Source: an uncultured Acidimicrobium sp. (lineage in GTDB: Bacteria; Actinomycetota; Acidimicrobiia; Acidimicrobiales; Ilumatobacteraceae). Taken from it: DNA of 15,093 bases. The notes under the pieces were generated by a model that saw only the letters and a list, made by a program, of their open reading frames with translations, ran no database searches and was not told the origin of the DNA. This document shows, piece after piece, positions 1 through 4,969 of this stretch (positions are counted from its first letter, which is position 1; the number at the start of each line of letters is the position of its first letter). Position numbers and translations under genes: made by a program. The stretch lies in NCBI GenBank assembly GCA_903853285.1, contig CAINTF010000130.1:1-15093 (forward strand), read 5' to 3'.

Positions 1-393
1 GAGCGCTTCTTTGGTGTGCTGCTCGAGCATTACGGCGGAGCGTTTCCAACTTGGCTTGCGCCAGTACAGGTGCGAGTTCTTCCGGTAACGAGTGGTCACG
101 AGCCGTACGCAACAAAACTTGTTGCTCAACTTCTGCGTGCAGGTTTCCGTGTAGATACAAGCGTCGCTGATGAGCAGTTGGGTAAGCGAATTCGTTCGGC
201 AAAGTTAGAGCGCATTCCTTACGTGTTGGTTGTTGGCGACGACGATGTTGCACACGAAACCGTTGGTGTTAATCCTCGTGGTGGCGAAGTCATACGCGAT
301 GTAAAGTTTGCAGACTTTGTAAAGCAGTTACAAGATGAAACTGTCGATCTCGCTACTGATGTAACTACCGACGTCTCTGGAATGGCGTTGTAG
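1..393 (+). CDS. thrS: Threonyl-tRNA synthetase, C-terminal fragment (5' end outside window)
   Basis: This open frame enters from the left edge of the window, so only about the last 130 residues are present. It begins in the end of the class II catalytic core (ERFFGVLLEHYGGAFPTWLAP, the motif 3-proximal signature of ThrRS) and continues through the HGTP anticodon-binding domain (P-V-Q-V-R-V-L-P start, then NPRGGEV near the end, equivalent to the R-x-R-G-G segment of the family). ThrRS charges tRNA-Thr with threonine in the cytoplasm. The tail after the domain, about 17 residues rich in Thr, Asp and Val, is slightly longer than needed. The HIT gene follows after 5 nt, as in mycobacteria (thrS next to Rv2613c), so the two are probably co-transcribed. 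The GTG at 16 is an internal codon, not a start. Confidence 0.95.
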   Translation, partial: ERFFGVLLEHYGGAFPTWLAPVQVRVLPVTSGHEPYATKLVAQLLRAGFRVDTSVADEQLGKRIRSAKLERIPYVLVVGDDDVAHETVGVNPRGGEVIRDVKFADFVKQLQDETVDLATDVTTDVSGMAL

Positions 394-398
394 GCAAT

Positions 399-908
399 AT
401 GCGCCTAGAGCGACTGTGGAATGGATGGCGTGCACAGTACGTGCAGGGCGACACGAAGAAGAATGATTCCGGTAAGTCAGTGTTTACCGAAATTTTGCAA
501 TCAGACATGAAGGACGAAGAGTCCCATATCGTTCATCGCGGTTTGCATTCGTTCGTCATTCTTAATGCGTTTCCGTATTCGCCTGGACATTTGTTGGTTT
601 TGCCATATCGCGAAGTTGCCGAACTTGAAAACCTCACTTCGGAAGAGCACAACGAGATCTGGTCGACTGTCACGTTTGGCGTTCAAGTGTTGAAGGCTGA
701 ATACAAGCCACAGGGAATAAACATCGGCGTGAACATGGGAGCTTCGGCTGGTGGAAGTATTGCGCAGCACCTACACGTGCACATTGTTCCACGATGGGGT
801 GGCGATACTAATTTCATGGTTGCAGTTGCCAACACCAAGATTCTGCCAGAAGCGTTGGACGTCACGGCTGAGCGTGTGAGATCTGCCTGGAAGAAACTCG
901 AAGCGTAA
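399..908 (+). CDS. HIT-family Ap4A phosphorylase/hydrolase (Rv2613c-like)
   Basis: A 169-residue histidine-triad protein. The catalytic triad motif is visible as Q-H-L-H-V-H-I-V-P with H124, H126 and H128; H126 is expected to be the nucleophile that forms the nucleotidyl intermediate. Upstream is the family fold signature NAFPYSPGHLLVLPYREVAEL, and downstream PRWGGDTNF. Overall it resembles the actinobacterial diadenosine tetraphosphate phosphorylase group typified by M. tuberculosis Rv2613c, including an N-terminal extension (RLERLWNGWRAQYV) before the core. It would split Ap4A or similar dinucleotides in the cytosol. The CxxC zinc pair of Hint-type proteins is absent (S27-V-F-T30), which is usual in this subgroup. 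ATG at 399 lies 5 nt after thrS, giving a thrS–HIT–pgsA arrangement as in mycobacteria. The exact substrate is inferred from family membership. Confidence 0.93.
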   Translation: MRLERLWNGWRAQYVQGDTKKNDSGKSVFTEILQSDMKDEESHIVHRGLHSFVILNAFPYSPGHLLVLPYREVAELENLTSEEHNEIWSTVTFGVQVLKAEYKPQGINIGVNMGASAGGSIAQHLHVHIVPRWGGDTNFMVAVANTKILPEALDVTAERVRSAWKKLEA

Positions 909-930
909 GACAATCGAAGCGTAAGACAAT
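899..930 (+). repeat. Perfect 16-bp tandem duplication across the HIT stop codon
   Basis: The unit CGAAGCGTAAGACAAT occurs twice back to back (899–914 and 915–930), followed by a partial third copy (CGAA). The first copy contains the real TAA stop of the HIT gene; the second copy repeats that TAA in the intergenic DNA. It looks like a recent slippage duplication and lengthens the spacer to the next gene. Confidence 0.9.
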
Positions 931-949
931 CGAAAAAGGGAAGTAAACA

Positions 950-1444
950 ATGTCAAGCAATGAAATACGCGACGCACTACCTGAAGACCTAGATATTTCT
1001 GCTTTCGTCGGGCCATATCAATTTCCCGACAACCATCGTCGCAGGATTCCTGGATTTATTTATCTCGGAGTAGCGGCAGCATGCTTTGGTCTTTGGCTTG
1101 CTGCACAATCGGTAGATTCGTCACTCGGAAGGAGCGGTCTCGTGAATGATGGGATGCTCATCGTGGCTATTTCGCTGAGCGTGTTCGGATTATTCGTTCT
1201 GAGTTCATCATGGAAAATGACTGTCGATGAAAAAACAGCTCTGGTGTTTGCCAGTCGTGCAGTTGGCTTTGCGGTTGGGCATTCTTCAGCGCAACAGGTA
1301 TGGCGAGGTTTTCGCAGCCGACCTACATGGCGCGTATTTTGCTATAGCGCCGAAGAGCCCCCATCGCAGCGGGGATTGGTCTTGGTGGACGCGATCGACG
1401 CTTCTATCGTCGAATGTTTAGTCGAAGCCAACCCCGACAAGTAG
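950..1444 (+). CDS. Unrecognised two-helix membrane protein
   Basis: I do not recognise a family for this 164-residue protein. The N-terminal ~33 residues are polar and end in a basic cluster (H-R-R-R, 29–32). Two hydrophobic segments follow, about 35–52 (GFIYLGVAAACFGLWLA) and 68–86 (GMLIVAISLSVFGLFVL), joined by a short Ser/Gly-rich loop. A cytosolic-looking domain of about 78 residues follows, with alternating beta-like stretches (ALVFASRAVGFAVG, WRVFCYSA, RGLVLVDAID). By the positive-inside rule both termini are cytosolic. A purine-rich AAAGGGAAG at 935–943 precedes ATG 950 with normal spacing. The mycobacterial locus has nothing between the HIT gene and pgsA, so this is an addition to the lipid operon; a role in PI/PIM membrane metabolism is a guess from position only. 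Confidence 0.8.
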   Translation: MSSNEIRDALPEDLDISAFVGPYQFPDNHRRRIPGFIYLGVAAACFGLWLAAQSVDSSLGRSGLVNDGMLIVAISLSVFGLFVLSSSWKMTVDEKTALVFASRAVGFAVGHSSAQQVWRGFRSRPTWRVFCYSAEEPPSQRGLVLVDAIDASIVECLVEANPDK

Positions 1445-1457
1445 GCTCTCGCATATG
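1442..1457 (+). promoter_or_regulatory. Possible leaderless promoter -10 (TAGGCT) for pgsA
   Basis: TAGGCT at 1442–1447 is followed by exactly 7 nt and the ATG at 1455, the same geometry seen before pimA, lemA, pdxS and ruvC. Its TA comes from the TAG stop of the preceding gene, so this case is weaker, and no good -35 is visible. Confidence 0.35.
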
Positions 1458-2144
1458 TTTGATGGTCGGTTTCGTGTAGAGATCGAGCGCGTGGTGCGCC
1501 CCGTGGGCAAGTTGCTTCTGCGAACTGGTTTGTCGCCAGATCACATCACCATCCTGGGTCTGTTAATCGCGATTGGTGCATCGGTTGCAATTGGACTTGG
1601 CTCGTTACCTCTTGGGCTGGCACTCGTCATTTTGTCGGCACTTCCAGACATGTTTGATGGCGCACTTGCCAAGGCATCAAATTCGGCAAGTCAACGTGGT
1701 GCATTTTTCGATTCAGTCATAGACAGAGTGAGCGATTCATTTTTGCTTGGTGGCGTGGCCTGGTACTTGGCCGATACACGTGGGGCAACAGCCGCAGTCT
1801 TGCCGTTTGCGGTGATGGCGGTTTCATCGCTGATTTCATATCAGCGCGCGAAAGCCGAATCGCTAGGACTTCATGCCAAGGGTGGCTTGATGGAGCGAGC
1901 AGAGCGCATCATTGTTTTGTGCGTTGGGTTGTTATTTGGTTCGTTGCTGTGGTGGGTGATGTGGGCGATGCTCATACTTACTTCGATGACAGCGGTGCAA
2001 CGTTTTGCAAAAGTTTGGAAACAGGCGGCCGTTGCACCTGTTACAGCGCAAAAACAAGAAGTACGTCGTTCGCGTCGAGCTTCTCGACGTGTGCGTCGTG
2101 ATGATTATCGCGAACGATTTGCGCGCCGCCGTCGATTGCAATAA
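1455..2144 (+). CDS. pgsA: Phosphatidylinositol phosphate synthase (CDP-alcohol phosphatidyltransferase)
   Basis: A 229-residue polytopic membrane enzyme. It carries the CDP-alcohol phosphotransferase signature D-x2-D-G-x2-A-(K)-x8-G-x3-D-x3-D with D65, D68, D86 and D90 as metal and catalytic aspartates. Sequence around and after it (GAFFDSVIDRVSD, ISYQRAKAESLGL, GGLMERAERIIVL) matches the actinobacterial PI-phosphate synthase type (mycobacterial PgsA1, Rv2612c) rather than PG-phosphate synthase. It would condense CDP-diacylglycerol with inositol 1-phosphate, feeding the PatA and PimA steps encoded nearby. The usual A-R of the signature is A-K (K73). The last ~30 residues are extremely Arg-rich (RRSRRASRRVRR), a cytosolic basic tail. 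It lies 10 nt after the preceding membrane protein gene and 6 nt before the acyltransferase gene. Substrate assignment is by family and context. Confidence 0.9.
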   Translation: MFDGRFRVEIERVVRPVGKLLLRTGLSPDHITILGLLIAIGASVAIGLGSLPLGLALVILSALPDMFDGALAKASNSASQRGAFFDSVIDRVSDSFLLGGVAWYLADTRGATAAVLPFAVMAVSSLISYQRAKAESLGLHAKGGLMERAERIIVLCVGLLFGSLLWWVMWAMLILTSMTAVQRFAKVWKQAAVAPVTAQKQEVRRSRRASRRVRRDDYRERFARRRRLQ

Positions 2145-2150
2145 TTCTGC

Positions 2151-3086
2151 ATGCCGCAAGCGCATCACAACACTGCAGAACAAATCTCTGTAGCCGGTTA
2201 CAAGCTCGCATCGCTGGTCGCCCGTGTTGCTCCCTCATCGGTTTTGTTGGGAGCTGCTAGTGGGGTAGGTAGTTCTCTTGCAAGAGCAATGAAGCAAAAC
2301 AGGGCAATGGTGATGCGACATTTACAAAGGGTTGATCCAAGCCTGACAGGAAAGCAGTTGCAGGAGGCAACACAACAGGCGTTTGTGAGTTACACGCGTT
2401 ATTACTTAGAAACTTTTCGCCTGCCTTCGCTGTCGCAGCAGCAAATTGCAGATGGCCATCATGTCGAAGGGTTTCAATACATCGAAGATTCGGCGGCCAA
2501 AGGCAAGGGCACAATTCTTGCGCTGCCACATATGGGCGGATGGGAATGGTCTGGACGGTGGTTGATCGATCAGGGATATCAATTGACCGCAGTTGTTGAG
2601 CGTCTAGAAAATACGGAACTGTTCGAGTGGTTTGTCGAATTGCGTTCAAGATATGGGGTCAATGTCATTGCACTGACTGATGATGCGGGAATTGCGGTTG
2701 GCAAAGCATTGCGCGATAACCACGTTGTGTCGCTGCTGTGCGATCGCGATATCCCCAAAGATGGCAAACGCACTGGGGTCGAAGTGCAGTTTTTTGGTGA
2801 AACCACGACGGTGCCAGCCGGACCAGCCTTTTTTGCATTGCGAACTGGTGCGCAACTTTTGCCGATGGCTACCTTCTTTACACCCGGCGCCAACGGACAC
2901 AAGTCGGTCATCAGACCCGCACTCGTTGTTGAACGACAAGGTTCACTGCGCGACGACGTCGCACGAATCACTCAAATGCTGACAACCGAAATCGAAAATC
3001 TGATTCGCCAGGCACCAGAGCAGTGGCACTTGTTTCAACCGAACTGGCCGAGTGATCCCGGTTACCAGGATCAGACTGTTGCCTAG
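2151..3086 (+). CDS. PatA-like phosphatidylinositol mannoside acyltransferase (LPLAT/HtrB family)
   Basis: A 311-residue member of the LpxL/HtrB-like lysophospholipid acyltransferase family. The catalytic H-x4-(D/E) motif is L-P-H-M-G-G-W-E with H127 and E132. Other family landmarks: ERLENTELFEWFVELRSRYG, CDRDIPKDG, VEVQFFGE, VPAGPAFFALRTGAQLLP and the C-terminal WHLFQPNW. These align well with mycobacterial PatA (Rv2611c), which transfers an acyl chain from acyl-CoA to the 2-mannose of PIM on the cytosolic membrane face. The N-terminal 20–60 residues are amphipathic/hydrophobic, consistent with membrane association. In mycobacteria pimA follows immediately; here the next plus-strand lipid gene lies 2.9 kb away, beyond the ars cassette. 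Its TAG stop shares the CTAG at 3083–3086 with the stop of arsR on the other strand. Confidence 0.88.
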   Translation: MPQAHHNTAEQISVAGYKLASLVARVAPSSVLLGAASGVGSSLARAMKQNRAMVMRHLQRVDPSLTGKQLQEATQQAFVSYTRYYLETFRLPSLSQQQIADGHHVEGFQYIEDSAAKGKGTILALPHMGGWEWSGRWLIDQGYQLTAVVERLENTELFEWFVELRSRYGVNVIALTDDAGIAVGKALRDNHVVSLLCDRDIPKDGKRTGVEVQFFGETTTVPAGPAFFALRTGAQLLPMATFFTPGANGHKSVIRPALVVERQGSLRDDVARITQMLTTEIENLIRQAPEQWHLFQPNWPSDPGYQDQTVA

Positions 3087-3418
3087 CCGAGTACGTCTTG
3101 CAACTCTTGTAACCGATCGCGATTAACTCGGTACCAAATCCATGTTCCGCGTTTGGTACCAGTAATCAGGCCGGCTTCGCGTAAGACTTTCAAGTGGTGA
3201 CTTACTGTTGGTTGTGAACGTCCAGTTGGCTTGACGAGGGAGCATGCACAAGTTTCTGCATCTTCAGAAGCGGCGATGAGGCTAAACAGTTTGAGTCGAG
3301 TCGGATCTGCCAGAGCGGCAAATCCCTGAGACAAATTGTCGGCATTGCGCGTCGAGAGAGATGCCTCAGTGACTGGCGAACAGCAGACGGGGGTGCGTGT
3401 TATATTGATGACTGTCAA
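3083..3418 (-). CDS. arsR: ArsR/SmtB-family metalloid-responsive repressor
   Basis: A winged-helix repressor of 111 residues if translation starts at TTG 3418. The core is FAALADPTRLKLFSLIA, then the recognition helix region SQPTVSHHLKVLREAGLI and wing TGTKRGTWIWYRV, all hallmarks of ArsR. Candidate As(III)/Sb(III) ligands are the N-terminal vicinal pair C12-C13 (V-C-C-S-P) and C57/C59 in the ETCACSL segment, the position of the C-x-C of classical ArsR; the N-terminal pair resembles the Corynebacterium-type site. The frame stays open up to TTG 3454, but that start overlaps the Shine-Dalgarno of the divergent gene. TTG 3418 is the last usable in-frame start that retains C12-C13. It lies inside the palindromic operator 3398–3425, so the gene is probably autoregulated. 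Metal specificity is inferred from neighbours. Confidence 0.92.
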   Translation of the reverse strand: MTVINITRTPVCCSPVTEASLSTRNADNLSQGFAALADPTRLKLFSLIAASEDAETCACSLVKPTGRSQPTVSHHLKVLREAGLITGTKRGTWIWYRVNRDRLQELQDVLG

Positions 3419-3425
3419 TATAACA
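3398..3425. promoter_or_regulatory. ArsR operator: perfect 11-bp inverted repeat between arsR and cadI/arsI
   Basis: TGTTATATTGA (3398–3408) and TCAATATAACA (3415–3425) are exact reverse complements separated by 6 nt (TGACTG). The form A/T-rich arm with TTGA...TCAA-type inner edges is what ArsR/SmtB dimers typically bind. It covers the proposed arsR start codon and contains a -10-like TATAAC (3419–3424) for the plus-strand operon, so one bound dimer could block both directions. Confidence 0.85.
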
Positions 3426-3426
3426 G

Positions 3427-3454
3427 AAGATAGAGCAGACGGTACAACAATCAA
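3427..3454 (-). promoter_or_regulatory. Candidate arsR promoter
   Basis: On the minus strand, TTGATT (3454–3449) is followed by 16 nt and TATCTT (3432–3427). Transcription would begin around 3419, a base or so from TTG 3418, giving an essentially leaderless arsR mRNA that starts within the operator. The exact elements are inferred by eye. Confidence 0.45.
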
Positions 3455-3457
3455 TAT

Positions 3458-3469
3458 GGAGGCGAGATG
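3458..3469 (+). promoter_or_regulatory. Strong Shine-Dalgarno for cadI/arsI
   Basis: GGAGG at 3458–3462 sits 4 nt before ATG 3467. It is one of the few strong ribosome binding sites in the window (another is before yebC) and contrasts with the apparently leaderless starts of the chromosomal genes pimA, lemA, pdxS and ruvC. It fixes the start codon of this gene. Confidence 0.8.
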
Positions 3470-3880
3470 TCACGGGTCCAATTAGCGCTCAATGTTTCTA
3501 ATTTGAACGATGCAATTGAGTTCTACTCAAAAATGTTCAATGCAACTCCTGCCAAGGTTCGTGAGGGGTACGCAAACTTCGCAATCGCTGATCCACCTTT
3601 GAAGTTGGTGTTGATTGAAACGCCACGAGATGAACATGCCGAGTATCAACACATCAATCACCTTGGCGTTGAGCTTGAGTCGAGTGAACTTGTTGAAAAA
3701 TCAATTGCACGATTTGAACAACTTGGATTAGTGGAGTCTGTGGAGAAAGATTCCACATGCTGCTACGCCGTGCAAGACAAGGTGTGGATGCAAAGTCCTG
3801 ATGGCGCACCTTGGGAGTACTACACAGTGTTGTCTGATGCGCCAACATTTCATGCGACTATTGATCAGAAGTGCTGCTAA
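3467..3880 (+). CDS. CadI/ArsI-like vicinal-oxygen-chelate protein (candidate C–As lyase)
   Basis: A 137-residue glyoxalase/dioxygenase-fold protein. The opening MSRVQLALNV, then YANFAIADPPLKLVL, NHLGVEL, TCCYAVQDKVWM and PWEYYTVL closely resemble M. tuberculosis CadI (Rv2641) and the ArsI Fe(II)-dependent C–As lyases. Candidate metal ligands are Q5, H65 and E117. The vicinal C98-C99 corresponds to the pair ArsI uses to hold trivalent organoarsenicals, and a second Cys pair (C136-C137) ends the protein, as CadI also has Cys near its tail. It either demethylates MAs(III) or sequesters a thiophilic metal such as Cd(II); sequence alone cannot decide. It is the first gene of the plus-strand ars operon, directly downstream of the ArsR operator, so it should be induced by metalloid. 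The next gene starts 2 nt after its stop. Confidence 0.92.
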   Translation: MSRVQLALNVSNLNDAIEFYSKMFNATPAKVREGYANFAIADPPLKLVLIETPRDEHAEYQHINHLGVELESSELVEKSIARFEQLGLVESVEKDSTCCYAVQDKVWMQSPDGAPWEYYTVLSDAPTFHATIDQKCC

Positions 3881-3882
3881 AA

Positions 3883-4560
3883 ATGTCCGCGGCAAATGTG
3901 GTGATGTCACGAAAGTTGTTAGCCGAAGCGATCGGAACCGGGCTGCTGATAGTTGCAGTCATCGGTTCGGGGATCATGGCCGAGAGGCTCACCGACATTG
4001 TGGCCTTGCAATTGTTGTGTAACGCCATCGCTACTGGTGGAGCGTTAGTTGCATTGATTTTGATTTTTGCTCCAGTGTCGGGTGCTTCTTTTAATCCTGT
4101 TGTTGGAATTGTCGGAGTGTTTACTGGTGAGGCAACAATGCGAGATACAGCGCTATATGCAGTAGCGCAGACTGTCGGCGGGTGCATTGGCGCCATCACA
4201 GCAAATTTGATGTTTGATTTGGACGCCATCAACATTTCGCAAAAAGTGCGCTCTGGTTCAGGGATTCTTTTCTCTGAAGTAGTGGCAACGATCGGTTTAC
4301 TTGTGGTGATCTATGGAACTATTCGTGCACAGCGTGCAAATTTGGTTCCGTTTACGGTTGCGGCGTGGATAACAGGAGCATATTTTTTCACTTCATCAAC
4401 TTCATTGGCAAACCCAGCAGTAACCATTGCTCGAAGTTTGAGCAACACATTTGCAGGAATTGCTCCAGAGTCAGTGCCAATGTTCGTATTGATGCAATTG
4501 ATCGGCGCCATGATGGCAGTGGCGATCATCAAGTTCGTTTTCGGTGAATCGCAGTCATGA
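3883..4560 (+). CDS. AqpS-like MIP-family channel (aquaglyceroporin, arsenite efflux)
   Basis: A six-helix major intrinsic protein of about 225 residues. The two half-helix motifs are N-P-V (71–73, in SGASFNPVVG) and N-P-A (177–179, in SLANPAVTIAR). The residue directly after NPA, which is the selectivity-filter arginine in most aquaporins, is V180; the first motif is NPV rather than NPA. Such changes widen the pore and resemble the AqpS channel encoded in the Sinorhizobium meliloti ars operon, where As(III) made by ArsC leaves the cell by facilitated diffusion. No ArsB or Acr3 pump is seen here, so this channel is the likely exit route. Start: ATG 3883 chosen; ATG 3904 (MSRKLLAEAIGTG) is a plausible alternative, while GTG 3871 overlaps the previous gene. 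The stop overlaps the arsC start as ATGA. Confidence 0.9.
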   Translation: MSAANVVMSRKLLAEAIGTGLLIVAVIGSGIMAERLTDIVALQLLCNAIATGGALVALILIFAPVSGASFNPVVGIVGVFTGEATMRDTALYAVAQTVGGCIGAITANLMFDLDAINISQKVRSGSGILFSEVVATIGLLVVIYGTIRAQRANLVPFTVAAWITGAYFFTSSTSLANPAVTIARSLSNTFAGIAPESVPMFVLMQLIGAMMAVAIIKFVFGESQS

Positions 4561-4946
4561 AGGGTGTTTTGTTTCTGTGCATTCACAACTCTGGTCGTTC
4601 TCAAATGGCTGCAGGGTTTATGCGTCACCTCGGGGCTGGTCGAGTCACGGTTTATTCGGCAGGCTCGGAGCCAGCAAATTCAATTAATCCTTCTGCCGTT
4701 GCAGTGATGAAGGAAGTTGGAATCGATATTGCATCGGCTCAACCACAATTGTGGACTATGGAGATGCTGGAAGCAGTAGACGTTGTCGTAACTATGGGCT
4801 GTGGTGATGCGTGCCCGTTTTTACCCGGCAAAAAGTATGTGGACTGGCCCCTCAAGGATCCCGCAGGTCAAGGTGTAGACGCAGTGCGTCCAATCCGCGA
4901 TGAAATTCAAAAACTTGTAGAGGATTTACTTGCAGAAATTTCGTAA
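4557..4946 (+). CDS. arsC: Arsenate reductase, low-molecular-weight phosphatase type
   Basis: A 129-residue LMW-PTP-fold arsenate reductase. The P-loop is C-I-H-N-S-G-R-S with nucleophile C8 and R14 (CX5R), followed by Q-M-A; the acid loop is D-W-P-L-K-D-P with D101. Two further cysteines lie in M-G-C-G-D-A-C-P (C82, C86). Family knowledge: thioredoxin-coupled ArsC uses C10/C82/C89, whereas corynebacterial ArsC1/2 use mycothiol and mycoredoxin. The close C82/C86 spacing does not match the pI258 pattern exactly, so the reductant is unresolved. It reduces As(V) to As(III) in the cytosol, which the adjacent channel can release. The ATG overlaps the channel gene's TGA (ATGA), indicating translational coupling. 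It converges with the oxidoreductase gene on the other strand, 15 nt apart. Confidence 0.95.
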   Translation: MKGVLFLCIHNSGRSQMAAGFMRHLGAGRVTVYSAGSEPANSINPSAVAVMKEVGIDIASAQPQLWTMEMLEAVDVVVTMGCGDACPFLPGKKYVDWPLKDPAGQGVDAVRPIRDEIQKLVEDLLAEIS

Positions 4947-4947
4947 C

Positions 4948-4969
4948 TCGCCTCACCTGTATTAGGCGA
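4948..4969. terminator. Weak hairpin between convergent arsC and oxidoreductase genes
   Basis: TCGCCT (4948–4953) and AGGCGA (4964–4969) are exact reverse complements with a 10-nt loop, spanning the 15-nt gap between the two stops. There is no clear T-tract on either strand, so a bidirectional terminator role is only possible. Confidence 0.3.

Noticed and set aside
477..500. Loss of the CxxC zinc pair in the HIT protein (S27-V-F-T30)
   Set aside because: The related mycobacterial Ap4A phosphorylase (Rv2613c) also has P-F-T-E-I at this position, so this is normal for the subgroup.
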